Source: Marinobacterium alkalitolerans (GTDB lineage: Bacteria; Pseudomonadota; Gammaproteobacteria; Pseudomonadales; Balneatricaceae). From it: a DNA stretch of 64,000 bases. Where the stretch lies: contig NZ_JACVEW010000012.1 of the NCBI RefSeq assembly GCF_017776525.1, forward strand, positions 1 to 64,000. The letters run 5' to 3'. This document shows, piece after piece, positions 1 through 8,425 of this stretch. Positions within the stretch are counted from its first letter, which is position 1. Every line of letters starts with the position of its first letter. A program made the translations under genes and the position numbers. The notes below the pieces were generated by a model. It was not told the origin of the DNA and ran no database searches. It saw only the letters and a program-made list of their open reading frames with translations.

Positions 1-77
1 TGCTCCGGTTGCTCCGGTTGCTCCGGTTGCTCCGGTTGCTCCGGTTGCTCCGGTTGCTCCGGTTGCTCCGGTTGCTC
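1..77 (-). repeat. 9-bp tandem repeat encoding PEQ
   Basis: Eight perfect copies of the 9-base unit TGCTCCGGT occupy 1-72, with a partial copy after them, and the array continues beyond the left edge. On the minus strand, in frame with the SEL1 gene, it encodes Pro-Glu-Gln repeats. Because the unit is a multiple of three, copy-number change would lengthen or shorten the tail without a frameshift. Confidence 0.95.
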
Positions 78-692
78 AGTATCGAGTGCAGGCGCGGTTT
101 GTCCAATCACATCTGCAGCTTCGGTGACGGGAGGCGAGGCCTCTACCGGTAAGGGTACAGCCTGCTCATTTTCATAAGCGACCGGCTTTCCTCTAAGCGC
201 TGCAATGCGTGCCGCAAGCCTGCCCGAGTCCACTTCCAGCCGTTCGGTCATCTTGGGCAGCACACGATCGGCACGCGGGTCGCCATTTTCCTGCGCAAGA
301 TGCATCCAGGCGAGGGCTTCAAGCGGGTCCGGTCCCGCATGCTTGAGGTAAAGAATCGCCAACTGGTATTGAGCACGAGCATGCCCTTGTTGAGCGGCCT
401 TCAGCCACCATTCACGGGTGACATCCAGATCCTTCTTTCCCGGCATAAAGTAATACAGCCGCCCCAGACTGACCTGAGCATCCACATGCCCCTGTTCAGC
501 CGCTTGCAGCAGTAATGCATGGGCACGTTCCAGGTCTTTCTCCGCCCCGATACCATCCATATAGGACAGCCCGTCACGATACAAAACATCGGGATCAGCC
601 GCATGCGCCGGGGTGAATAACAGCACACCAAGGCACAGCGAAAAACCAACACGCTTAGATGACCACGTCGTTACAGCCTTCAGGGATGACAT
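1..692 (-). CDS. SEL1-repeat secreted protein, 3' end outside window
   Basis: Partial gene that runs off the left edge. It reads from ATG at 692 with an apparent signal peptide (MSSLKAVTTWSSKRVGF, then a hydrophobic stretch ending in AHA). Two SEL1/TPR-like alpha repeats follow (AADPDVLYRDGLSYMDGIG; HVDAQVSLGRLYYFMPGKKD; then ARAQYQLAILYLKHA), and then a low-complexity tail that becomes a (PEQ)n repeat at the window edge. SEL1 proteins are usually periplasmic scaffolds for protein contacts; the partner here is unknown. The gene lies 78 bp downstream of the algA-like gene on the same strand and may be cotranscribed. Start: GGAG about 13 nt upstream is only a weak ribosome site. The protein family is clear, the function is not. 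Confidence 0.8.
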   Translation of the reverse strand, partial: MSSLKAVTTWSSKRVGFSLCLGVLLFTPAHAADPDVLYRDGLSYMDGIGAEKDLERAHALLLQAAEQGHVDAQVSLGRLYYFMPGKKDLDVTREWWLKAAQQGHARAQYQLAILYLKHAGPDPLEALAWMHLAQENGDPRADRVLPKMTERLEVDSGRLAARIAALRGKPVAYENEQAVPLPVEASPPVTEAADVIGQTAPALDTEQPEQPEQPEQPEQPEQPEQPEQPE

Positions 693-770
693 CAACACTC
701 AAGCTCCATGCATAAGACTGGCTTCAAGGCTATCAGATTGAACATTGGAACGGGAGCACGCTCCACCGCT

Positions 771-2201
771 TTACCCCTGCTCGCCCCTACCCGCCCTGCC
801 ATAGGGGTCTTCCAGGCGCTCGATGTCATCTTCCTGCAAATAGCTTCCAGACTGCACCTCAATCAGCTGCAAAGTGTCATCCCCCGGGTTTTCGAGTGCA
901 TGAGCCGTGCCGCAGGGAATAAAGGTCGATTGATTGGGGTACAGCTCAAAGATTTCCGCGCCACGGGTCACACGGGCAACGCCTTGCACAACCACCCAGT
1001 GCTCGGCGCGGAATTGATGCCGCTGAAGTGACAGCCGCCCCCCCGGATTAACCGCGAGCTGCTTGACCTTGTAACCGTGCGATGATTCCAGCACACGGTA
1101 GGTACCCCAGGGCCGGTGCACATCACGCTGACTCTCCCGACCGGCCTGAAGCGGTTTGATGCGTTCAAGCAACTCGGGCACGTCCGAAGCCTGATCACGG
1201 GAAGTCACCAGCACCGCTTCAGGTGTATCGGCCACCACCAGGTGTTCAACACCCACACACACCACCGGGCGAGTTTGAGCCACGACACAGGACTCACGCA
1301 CCCGGTGTAATACTGCCGGCCCCACAGTAGTGTTAGCTGCTTCGTCCTGTGGGCCCGAAGCCCACAAGCTATGCCAACTTCCCAGGTCTGACCAGGGACT
1401 ATCCAGCAACACCATTGAAGCCCTGTCTGTCTTTTCCATCACGGCCTTGTCCAGCGAAATAGCCGGACAGCCCTCAAGCGAAGTACCGACCGGGCGTAAG
1501 AAATACAGGTCCTGCTCAAGTGACTGCATGGCATTGGTACAGCACTCAAGCACATCAGGACAGTGCTGCTGCAGCGCATCAAGCAAAACGGAAGCGCGAA
1601 ACATGAACATGCCACTGTTCCAGTAACAGCCCTGATCGATCAACGCTTGCGCCTGTTCAACGGGGGGCTTTTCCACAAATTCAGCCACATCCCACCCATC
1701 CCATACCGCCTGCCCCGGACGTATATAACCGTACTCGATTGCAGCCCGATCCGGCGTCACGCCAAAGGTCACCAGCCTGCCGCTCTCGGCCAGTCGCCGC
1801 CCGTGTTCGACGGATCGCGCAAACCCGGCCACGTCCGTAATCGTCTGGTCCGAAGGCAACACCAACAAAACGGGGTCATCTGCGCTTTCTGTGCAGGCCA
1901 ATGCCGCCAGTGCAACCGCGGGAGCCGTACTCAGGCTTACGGGTTCCAGCAGTACGCGTGCATCACCATAGCCAGCGCAGCGTGCCACTTCCGCCACTTG
2001 AAAACGGTAATCTTCACGCGTGACCAGCAAGGGCGCCAGCACGTTGAGTGGCTGCAAACGCTCCAGCGTGAGCTGCAGCAGTGATGACTCACCTCCAGCC
2101 AACGGCAGAAACTGTTTGGGATGGGTTTCGGTGGAGAGCGGCCAGAGCCGCAGGCCACTGCCACCGGCAAAAATTACGGGCTGGATCATGTCAGAGTCCA
2201 T
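771..2201 (-). CDS. algA: Mannose-1-phosphate guanylyltransferase / mannose-6-phosphate isomerase
   Basis: Bifunctional type II enzyme of 476 residues that supplies GDP-mannose for surface polysaccharide: fructose-6-P to mannose-6-P, and mannose-1-P plus GTP to GDP-mannose. The nucleotidyltransferase signature FAGGSGLRLWPLS lies at residues 11-23, followed by HPKQF and, further on, the FVEKP motif. The C-terminal 120 residues form the PMI cupin, with PWGTYRVLE, QRHQFRAEHW and the IPCGTAHAL region. The length fits AlgA/ManC/CpsB proteins (about 480). Two in-frame ATGs, 2201 and 2189, are both possible starts; neither has a strong ribosome site. The rest of the polysaccharide locus is not in the window, so algA versus manC naming is arbitrary. 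Confidence 0.93.
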   Translation of the reverse strand: MDSDMIQPVIFAGGSGLRLWPLSTETHPKQFLPLAGGESSLLQLTLERLQPLNVLAPLLVTREDYRFQVAEVARCAGYGDARVLLEPVSLSTAPAVALAALACTESADDPVLLVLPSDQTITDVAGFARSVEHGRRLAESGRLVTFGVTPDRAAIEYGYIRPGQAVWDGWDVAEFVEKPPVEQAQALIDQGCYWNSGMFMFRASVLLDALQQHCPDVLECCTNAMQSLEQDLYFLRPVGTSLEGCPAISLDKAVMEKTDRASMVLLDSPWSDLGSWHSLWASGPQDEAANTTVGPAVLHRVRESCVVAQTRPVVCVGVEHLVVADTPEAVLVTSRDQASDVPELLERIKPLQAGRESQRDVHRPWGTYRVLESSHGYKVKQLAVNPGGRLSLQRHQFRAEHWVVVQGVARVTRGAEIFELYPNQSTFIPCGTAHALENPGDDTLQLIEVQSGSYLQEDDIERLEDPYGRAGRGEQG

Positions 2202-2315
2202 CGGGTATCGGGGGCCTCATCTTAGCGACCACAACGGCGGTTGCAACTGCCACGCCCCCATACAAACCCCGGCCTAACTGTTAAAATAAAAGGGCGTGGA
2301 ATAAAGGAATGTCGC

Positions 2316-2807
2316 ATGTCTGATTACAAGTGGTACGTTATTCAATCCAAGCCTGGTCAGGCACAGCGGGCTGCGAATGAGTTGGAGAATCAGGGGTTCG
2401 AAACCTTTCTACCCATTATCAAGGTCGAAAAGCTGGTCCGAGGCACACGCACCTTGCGTGAGGAGCCGTTATTTCCCGGCTACGTTTTCATCGAACTGTC
2501 AGAGCTCAGCAGTAACTGGCGTCCGATTCGCTCCACCCGTGGCGTTGCGCGCCTGATCACCTTTGGCGATAAGCCGGCCGTGGTGCCGGATGACGTGATC
2601 GAGCAGATTCGGGACAGCGTGAAGCAGCAGGCTGAGATCAGCTCGCTGGAACCCAACCAGCCAGTCATCATTCAGGACGGCCCCTTCAGCCACCTGAACG
2701 CCGTGTTCATGGAGTATGACGGAGACAAGCGTGCGTTTCTGTTGCTGGAGCTGTTGGGCAAGTGGCAGCGCCTGTCGGTTCCGCTCTCAGCCATACGTAA
2801 AGCCTGA
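2316..2807 (+). CDS. rfaH: Transcription antitermination protein RfaH
   Basis: NusG paralogue of 163 residues that binds RNA polymerase at ops sites and suppresses pausing and termination in long, often polysaccharide, operons. The N-terminal NGN domain starts WYVIQSKPGQAQRAANELE, contains FETFLP and ends LFPGYVFIEL; the C-terminal KOW-like part contains GPFSHLNAVF and LLGKWQRLSVP. The KPGQ...FLP pattern is RfaH rather than NusG. Start chosen at ATG 2316 because AAGGA (2304-2308) lies 7 nt before it; the longer upstream reading frame has no ribosome site. It sits next to an algA-type gene and a glycan ligase, which fits a role in envelope polysaccharide expression. No convincing ops element was found within the window. 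Confidence 0.92.
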   Translation: MSDYKWYVIQSKPGQAQRAANELENQGFETFLPIIKVEKLVRGTRTLREEPLFPGYVFIELSELSSNWRPIRSTRGVARLITFGDKPAVVPDDVIEQIRDSVKQQAEISSLEPNQPVIIQDGPFSHLNAVFMEYDGDKRAFLLLELLGKWQRLSVPLSAIRKA

Positions 2808-2844
2808 CCTGCTTCATCACAGTATTTTCTCAGAGTAGCCACTT

Positions 2845-4182
2845 ATGAACGACGATATTGGCCAGCATATAGATGAGATGATCCGGCAGGAGGATAGCGG
2901 TACTCGCCCCTCCGGCCAGGAAGCCTTTGACGACCTGGAGCCGGATCAGATCGCCCTGCTGCTTGAATCACTGCCGCTTGATGCGCGTGAGCATGCCTGG
3001 TTTCAGGTGCCGGTTGAAAGCCGCGCCGACGTTCTGGTGGCCATGCGCGCCGAGCCACGGGACAGCCTGCTGCGTCTGTTTGACAGCGAGGCGCTGGACC
3101 AGCTCACCTCCAGCCTGGATGCGGAAAGCCTGATTGAACTGGCGGACTCCCTGCCGGATGAAGTAGTGGATATCGCGCTGGCACGGATGGACCAGCGTCA
3201 GCGCCACTATTACGAGCAAAGCGCCAGCTACGAAGACACCCAAGTAGGTCGTTATGTCGACCACGAGCTGCTGATTCTCCCGCATAACAGCCGGGTACGC
3301 GATGCCACGCGCCTGCTGCGCCGAACGGTTCCCGAACACACCGGGCATCTCTGGCTGATTAACCGCACCGGTCATCTGGCGGGGGCGGTACCGGTCACCC
3401 GGTTGTTCTCAGCACGGGAGGCTCAGCCGTTGTCGGAGCTGATCGATGACGAAATTGAAGCCCTCAACGCAGGACTTGATCTTAAAGAGGCCACTGATCG
3501 ATTTGAGCTGGCGGCAGTTCCCGCACTGCCGGTGGTGACCGATGAAGGTATTCTGCTGGGGCGCATGACCCAGAGCCTGGCGCTGGAGACCCTGCACGAG
3601 CACTACGAAGCACAACTGATGGCCACTGCAGGTCTCGATGAAGAGGAAGACCTTTTTGCGCCTGTTATGCGCAGCTCACGCCGGCGCGCGACCTGGCTCG
3701 GCATAAACCTGCTAACCGCCTTTCTGGCATCCTGGGCAATCGGCCTGTTTGAAGGCACGCTGGAACAGGTGGTGGCACTGGCCGTGCTCATGCCGGTCGT
3801 TGCCTCCATGGGCGGTATTGCCGGCAGCCAGACCCTGACTCTGATCATCCGTGGCCTGGCGCTGGGCCAGATCACCACCAGCAACGTAATGCCGCTGCTT
3901 AAAAAGGAGCTGAGCGTCGGCGGCCTGAACGGTGTGTTATGGGCCATCGTGATCGGAATAGTGGCATCCATCTGGTTCAACAGCGCCGCTATCGGGCTTG
4001 TGATCGGCCTGGCCATTGTGATCAACATTGCCGCGGCCGCACTCTCTGGCGTACTGATCCCGGTACTGCTGGAAAGGCTGAAGATCGACCCGGCCCTCTC
4101 AGGCTCGGTGATACTAACTACCGTGACCGACGTGGTCGGATTTGTTGCGTTTCTGGGGCTGGGGACGCTGGTGCTGCTTTAG
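2845..4182 (+). CDS. mgtE: Magnesium transporter MgtE
   Basis: Mg2+ channel of the inner membrane, 445 residues, typical for the family. An N-terminal acidic superhelical domain (about residues 30-130, including ALLLESLPLDAREHAW and the LTSSLDAESLIELADSLPDE region) is followed by a CBS pair (about 135-250, with LPHNSRVRDATRLLRR and PVVTDEGILLGRMT). Five transmembrane helices from about residue 280 include PVVASMGGIAGSQTLTL, the pore motif region, and TTVTDVVGFVAFLGLGT near the end. In the family, the cytosolic domains sense intracellular Mg2+ and close the pore. It starts 37 bp after rfaH on the same strand. Confidence 0.96.
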   Translation: MNDDIGQHIDEMIRQEDSGTRPSGQEAFDDLEPDQIALLLESLPLDAREHAWFQVPVESRADVLVAMRAEPRDSLLRLFDSEALDQLTSSLDAESLIELADSLPDEVVDIALARMDQRQRHYYEQSASYEDTQVGRYVDHELLILPHNSRVRDATRLLRRTVPEHTGHLWLINRTGHLAGAVPVTRLFSAREAQPLSELIDDEIEALNAGLDLKEATDRFELAAVPALPVVTDEGILLGRMTQSLALETLHEHYEAQLMATAGLDEEEDLFAPVMRSSRRRATWLGINLLTAFLASWAIGLFEGTLEQVVALAVLMPVVASMGGIAGSQTLTLIIRGLALGQITTSNVMPLLKKELSVGGLNGVLWAIVIGIVASIWFNSAAIGLVIGLAIVINIAAAALSGVLIPVLLERLKIDPALSGSVILTTVTDVVGFVAFLGLGTLVLL

Positions 4183-4203
4183 ATCATACCCGTGACTGGC
4201 CCC

Positions 4204-4238
4204 CGCCCAAGGGAACGGCTAACATCGAGCCTTGGGCG
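4204..4238 (+). terminator. Hairpin between mgtE and the glycan ligase
   Basis: Perfect 9-bp arms CGCCCAAGG (4204-4212) and CCTTGGGCG (4230-4238) are separated by 17 bases, 21 bp after the mgtE stop. There is only TT after the stem, so this is at most a weak intrinsic terminator and may be another kind of RNA structure. Confidence 0.4.
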
Positions 4239-4270
4239 TTCAAACCTCACCAACCAGGGATGTATTGATT

Positions 4271-6016
4271 GTGAACCGGGCTTTTCTGTTTATTATTGCG
4301 CTGTTTTCGCTGCTGCCACTGCTCTACTTTCCAAACCCCGGGCACGATGCCTTATTGATCCCGTTCAATATCTTCATTTGGGAGATCGTCGCTGCATCGG
4401 TTTTTTTCGCAGGGCTTTACATCTACAAACACAAAACCCTTGTTTTCCCCCGCTATGCCATCTGGATTCTTGCCCTGCCGGCCGGCATGATTCTCAGCGG
4501 CTTTCTGACCGGGCTTGAGCGCCCCGTCGACTGGATGTTTCGGCTTGGCGCCATTTTGATGGGACTGCTGTTTTTCTTTTCCCTGTTTCAATTCCAGCCC
4601 AACCGCCGCATGCTGGACAATGCCATCTACATCATTCTGTTCGGAATGCTGGCAAATGCACTGATCAGCTTTCTGCAAATGATGCCCGGCCGCCCGTTGT
4701 CGGGCCTGATTCCGCACCCTGAAACGCCCCGTGCTGTTGGAGTGTTCATGCAGCCCAACATTCTGGCATCTGCCATGGTGACCGCCATCCTGCTGGCACT
4801 TTACCAGATCTCCTCACCGGCCTTCGGCAAGCGCAGCGGGCTAATCAAACTGCTCTGTTTTGCAACCCTCTTCGCGGCATCCATGATTGTATTGTCGACA
4901 GGTTCCCGCATTGGGCTGTTGGGGCTGGTATTTAGCCTGCCATTGCTGCTATTCGCTCGGTACAAAGTTTTTGCACGCCGCCGTCACCTGGCCTTGGCCG
5001 CGATGGTTGTCTTTGCAGCCGGGTGTGGTACAGGGCTGATGGTCAGTGAAGGTGCCTTGAAAGCCTATTCCAAACTGGAACGACTGGCCGAAGAAGGAAC
5101 GGAAGCACGCCCTCATGTTTATCGCATTTCCTGGGAGCTGTTTACCGAAAAGCCCATATCCGGGCACGGTATCGGCAGTTTCCAATCGGTTTTCCATGAA
5201 CGTGCCGCCGAATATCAGGCTGAACGTGGCGGAGAGCCACTGATCGGGCATGCCCGCTTTACACACACCCATAACGAGCTGCTGTTCTGGGCCGTCGAAG
5301 GCGGCATTCTGGCCCTGTCCGGCATTGTTGTACTGCTCGCCGTGACACTTATCCAGGCCTGGCGGCTGGGGCGGCAACGGGGTCTTGCCCTGTTGGCCCT
5401 GATGACCCCTATCGCCCTGCATACCCAGACAGAGTTGCCCTTCTATTCATCCATTTATCACTGGGTCCTCTTTCTGTTTCTGGCCTTTATGCTTTTTCGC
5501 CCCTTGTGCCGGTTTTATCAGGTTGAACGCAGTGAAACAGTACTGGTCCCCATTCCCGCTGCCGGCATGGCCGTGCTGGTCGCCACATTGATGTTTTGTA
5601 CCTCGACCTTCGGCACTGCACGAGATTTGACCCGCTTTCTGCTCTACAAGGAGGTGAACATGCAGGAATTGCGAGCCGCCCAGGACAACCTTTACTTTAA
5701 TGAGTTTGCGACTCTACTGAGTATGAAGGTGCTACTAAATCTCGATTTGAAACAAAACACACAGCACTGGACGCAAACCTATATCAACTGGACAGAAGAC
5801 TACCTGCAGAAAATTCCGGAAACCTCATCGTTTCACGATCTGGCCCTGGCCTATAACCACTTGGGCATGAAGCAGAAAGCACATGAGGTTATTGATCGGG
5901 GGCTTTACCTGTTCCCGCAACACCCTGTGATCGGCAGCGCACGTGAAAAAATCAACAACCGTGCTCCTGCGCAGGCAGCCACCATTCCCGACGAAACCCT
6001 CGTGACGGATCAATAG
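4271..6016 (+). CDS. PglL/WaaL-type O-oligosaccharyltransferase (Wzy_C family)
   Basis: Polytopic inner-membrane protein of 581 residues. It reads as a Wzy_C/O-antigen-ligase family enzyme that moves a lipid-linked glycan onto a protein or lipid A acceptor on the periplasmic face. Seen: about a dozen hydrophobic segments through residue 450, the QPNILAS motif, TGSRIGLLG, then the long periplasmic loop with HGIGSFQSVF and HTHNELLFWAVEGG near residue 330, and a soluble C-terminal tail with a TPR-like region. The motif set is closest to PglL/PilO pilin glycosylases, and two pilin clusters lie 5-14 kb away, so pilin glycosylation is a reasonable inference. Start chosen at GTG 4271, preceded by AGGGA at 4256-4260; an upstream TTG at 4232 lacks a ribosome site. 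Confidence 0.82.
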   Translation: MNRAFLFIIALFSLLPLLYFPNPGHDALLIPFNIFIWEIVAASVFFAGLYIYKHKTLVFPRYAIWILALPAGMILSGFLTGLERPVDWMFRLGAILMGLLFFFSLFQFQPNRRMLDNAIYIILFGMLANALISFLQMMPGRPLSGLIPHPETPRAVGVFMQPNILASAMVTAILLALYQISSPAFGKRSGLIKLLCFATLFAASMIVLSTGSRIGLLGLVFSLPLLLFARYKVFARRRHLALAAMVVFAAGCGTGLMVSEGALKAYSKLERLAEEGTEARPHVYRISWELFTEKPISGHGIGSFQSVFHERAAEYQAERGGEPLIGHARFTHTHNELLFWAVEGGILALSGIVVLLAVTLIQAWRLGRQRGLALLALMTPIALHTQTELPFYSSIYHWVLFLFLAFMLFRPLCRFYQVERSETVLVPIPAAGMAVLVATLMFCTSTFGTARDLTRFLLYKEVNMQELRAAQDNLYFNEFATLLSMKVLLNLDLKQNTQHWTQTYINWTEDYLQKIPETSSFHDLALAYNHLGMKQKAHEVIDRGLYLFPQHPVIGSAREKINNRAPAQAATIPDETLVTDQ

Positions 6017-6021
6017 GCTGC

Positions 6022-6579
6022 CTAGAGGTTACCCAGGCTGAACGACTCGCCCGCACTGTCCACTACCAGCTCAGTACTGTGCTTGTGGTGGACCATGCGC
6101 GCCAGCTCGACCAACTGATAAAACAGATTACGGCCAATCCGCCCCTCCATCCCGAAGCGAATCATCAAATAGGGCCGCGGTTCCCTGGTTGCAGGGTCCG
6201 TTTCAACACGAATCGGATGCTCGGCATCGGCACGAACGCGGTCCCCGGTTGATGTCGTGAAGATCATCTCAGGCCCCTTTTCACCCACTTCATGTTCGAC
6301 ACTGATCACTTGAAAAGGGACATCGTCTACCTGGATACCCACTTTCTCGACCGGTGTCTTGAGAAAGTACTGGTCTCCTTCCTTCCAGAGCACACGGGAA
6401 AACATCTTCACCATAGCGGGCCGACCAATGGGTGAGCCCTCATAGAACCATTGACCATCACTGGCGATCCGCATATCGATATCGCCACAGAACTCAGGGT
6501 TCCACTTTTCCAGTGGCGGGATTTCATCACCTCGCCCGACTTCGTTTTCAATTCGGGCCGGGTTAAATCCTGTGCTCAT
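6022..6579 (-). CDS. DUF1285 family protein
   Basis: Protein of 185 residues matching the DUF1285 family, cytosolic with no signal peptide or membrane segment. Recognisable family features are PPLEKWNPEFCGDIDMRIA near the N terminus, WFYEGSPIGRPAMVKMFSRV, then YFLKTPVEKVGIQVDDVPF. No enzymatic role is established that I can name. Start at ATG 6579 is preferred over the upstream 6612 because GGAG lies 7 nt before it. It is convergent with the glycan ligase, only 5 bp from that stop codon, and divergent from the MetF-like gene. Confidence 0.8.
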   Translation of the reverse strand: MSTGFNPARIENEVGRGDEIPPLEKWNPEFCGDIDMRIASDGQWFYEGSPIGRPAMVKMFSRVLWKEGDQYFLKTPVEKVGIQVDDVPFQVISVEHEVGEKGPEMIFTTSTGDRVRADAEHPIRVETDPATREPRPYLMIRFGMEGRIGRNLFYQLVELARMVHHKHSTELVVDSAGESFSLGNL

Positions 6580-6714
6580 ATCAGCTCTCCATGAATCAGG
6601 GTCAGGGCGCATGAGGAACCCTCAGCTTTGCAAAAGAAGATTTCATCATCTCGCCGCATAAAATGAATATAATTCACTCATGATCAAACACCAACCGAAG
6701 GACACCGAAACATC

Positions 6715-7680
6715 ATGAGCGACTCCCTGCAACAGAAATTTGCCGACCCTCATCGCAGTGTCTGCTTTGTCGGAACCACTCCGCCCAAGGCCAGCACCGA
6801 GGACATGCAGATGCGGGAGATCGCCGAACGCCTGCTGGCACGGTTGGACACACTTGAGTATGACGGCCTGATCGTATACGACATCCAGGACGAAAGCAGC
6901 CGTATCGATACACCACGTCCTTTCCCTTACATGGAAACCCGGGACCCACGTGAGTACTCACAACTGCTGCACAGCCTGAGCCAGCGCCCGATCATCACCT
7001 ATAAAAGTGTGGCACAGAAAAACAAGGCTGACTTTGATGCCTGGCTGGAAGAAGCCTGGAACGAATTCGGGCTGCGTAATCTGGTGCTGGTGGGAAGCCC
7101 CTCCTCAGAGGGTGATATCAAGCTGCCCTTGAACGATGCTTACGCTGCACTGCAGTCACACGACAAGCCCTTCCACCTGGGCGGTGTAACTATTGCAGAG
7201 CGCCACGCCGTTAAAGGCAATGAACATCAGCGCCTGATCAGCAAAACCGACAAGGGCTGCGAGTTCTTTGTATCTCAGGCTGTCTATAATGCTCAGGCGA
7301 CCATCGACCTGCTTACGTCTTATGCACGCAGTTGCAAAGAGTCAGGCCAGACACCCAAGCGGGTCGTTTTGACCTTTACACCCTGTGGCAGTGCCAAAAC
7401 GCTGGAATTCATGCAGTGGCTGGGTATTTCAGTGCCCGAAGCAACCCGCTATCGCATTCTGGATGCCGAGAAGCCTCTGGCCGAGTCTATTCGCATCTGC
7501 CAAAACAATCTGAATCAGATTCTGGATGCCTGTTTGCCCCTGGGCTTGCCGATTGGGCTCAACATTGAAAGCCTGACCAACCGCAAGGCAGAAATTGATG
7601 CATCCATTCACCTGTACCAGCTACTGAAGGCAACACTGGACCTGCGTCTGGCAGAGCGGAAGCTGGCGTCTTCCGAATAA
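6715..7680 (+). CDS. Methylenetetrahydrofolate reductase-like protein
   Basis: Cytosolic 321-residue protein resembling the MetF/MTHFR TIM-barrel flavoprotein family. Supporting features: CFVGTTPPKA at the first strand, a DTLEYDGLIVYDIQDES stretch where MTHFR has its substrate strand, LVLVGSPSSEG, and FFVSQAVYNAQATIDLL matching the MTHFR F(V/I)TQ-x-F/Y signature. It is longer and more divergent than housekeeping MetF (about 290-300 residues), and no folate genes are adjacent, so the substrate is uncertain. A conserved TFTPCGSAKTLEFMQWLG segment may be subfamily specific. Start at ATG 6715 with AAGGA about 14 nt upstream. Confidence 0.75.
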   Translation: MSDSLQQKFADPHRSVCFVGTTPPKASTEDMQMREIAERLLARLDTLEYDGLIVYDIQDESSRIDTPRPFPYMETRDPREYSQLLHSLSQRPIITYKSVAQKNKADFDAWLEEAWNEFGLRNLVLVGSPSSEGDIKLPLNDAYAALQSHDKPFHLGGVTIAERHAVKGNEHQRLISKTDKGCEFFVSQAVYNAQATIDLLTSYARSCKESGQTPKRVVLTFTPCGSAKTLEFMQWLGISVPEATRYRILDAEKPLAESIRICQNNLNQILDACLPLGLPIGLNIESLTNRKAEIDASIHLYQLLKATLDLRLAERKLASSE

Positions 7681-7738
7681 TATGCCTTCACGGGGGCTTT
7701 CTTGATTTTCAAAACACAAGGAAGCCCATCAGGCATTA
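7681..7738. terminator. Large hairpin between convergent genes
   Basis: Nested inverted repeats fill the gap between the MetF-like gene and hepT. Outer arms are TATGCCT (7681-7687) and AGGCATTA (7731-7738); inner arms are GGGCTTTCTTG (7694-7704) and CAAGGAAGCCC (7717-7727), which pair with one G-T wobble. No long T run follows on either strand, so a bidirectional terminator is likely but not certain. Confidence 0.45.
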
Positions 7739-8083
7739 CAAATGAATACTTTCCAACTTGGTAATCAAATCAGGAAGCTCATCCTGAATAATGCTCCAAA
7801 CAATATCGTCATCGATGCCAAGATAGGCATGAATGAGCCGATTACGGGTCGCAATCACCATTCGCCACGGAATCGCTGAATACTTCTCTCGGACAACATC
7901 AGGAATATTCGTTGCAGCTTCGCCAATCAACTCAAGGTTACGAAGGGTAGCATCATACACCAAAGGGTTTTCTACAAACTCCTCTTGTGTCAGCCCTGCA
8001 GTGTAGGCTTTTGCTTTACCGGCAAACCTCAGCATGTCATCAATGTAAAAACGCCATTCGCGTTCAGTTTTTTCTTCAGACAT
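7736..8083 (-). CDS. hepT: HepT-like toxin (DUF86)
   Basis: Small helical protein (115 residues) of the HepT/DUF86 HEPN family, which acts as an RNase toxin when active. The R-x4-H-x-Y motif is present as RNRLIHAY near residue 85; in known systems the tyrosine is AMPylated by MntA to silence the toxin. The upstream half (LRFAGKAKAY, NPLVYDATLRNLELIGEAA) matches family positions. Start at ATG 8083 is preferred because GAGGG lies about 9 nt before it; the upstream ATG at 8092 sits directly against that ribosome site. It overlaps the end of mntA by 8 bases, as expected for a translationally coupled pair. Confidence 0.88.
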   Translation of the reverse strand: MSEEKTEREWRFYIDDMLRFAGKAKAYTAGLTQEEFVENPLVYDATLRNLELIGEAATNIPDVVREKYSAIPWRMVIATRNRLIHAYLGIDDDIVWSIIQDELPDLITKLESIHL

Positions 8084-8381
8084 GCACCGCATCCCTCATG
8101 ACAAAGGGCTTGAGCTCTGGACGCAAGGCTTTTTCAGTTACAAGATCAACGGGACAACCAAACAGGTCTTCAAGATAAAACTGAAGCCCAAAATAAAGCT
8201 GAGCCGTAACGTGATCCTCAAAGCTCACCAGCACATCCAGATCACTGCCTGAAACCGCTTCATTGCGAACGACAGAGCCAAACAGCGCAATACTTTTAAC
8301 AGAAAAACGCTCTTTTATTTCACGCAAGTGAGCGTGTAATTGTTGGATTGCATCATTTCGTGTTGGTACGCTGGAAGGCAT
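8076..8381 (-). CDS. mntA: MntA-like nucleotidyltransferase antitoxin
   Basis: Minimal nucleotidyltransferase of 101 residues, predicted to AMPylate and neutralise the HepT toxin encoded just downstream. The catalytic signature GS-x10-DxD is intact: FGSVVRNEAVSGSDLDVLV, with a later acidic position in CPVDLVTEKALRPE. Start at ATG 8381 follows GGGAG with a 6-nt gap; the in-frame ATG at 8405 has no ribosome site. The two genes form an operon on the minus strand flanked by unrelated chromosomal genes, typical of a mobile toxin-antitoxin cassette. Confidence 0.87.
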   Translation of the reverse strand: MPSSVPTRNDAIQQLHAHLREIKERFSVKSIALFGSVVRNEAVSGSDLDVLVSFEDHVTAQLYFGLQFYLEDLFGCPVDLVTEKALRPELKPFVMRDAVHV

Positions 8382-8425
8382 ATACCTCTCCCGACGCCTG
8401 GGCATTATAAAGATAGCAAATGTAC

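Noticed and set aside
1-77. Short regular repeats as a CRISPR array
   Set aside because: The units are 9 bp, contiguous, without spacers and in frame with a protein.
401-652. 83-codon open frame on the minus strand
   Set aside because: It is another frame of the SEL1 gene; the SEL1 frame has signal peptide and repeats, this one has no features.
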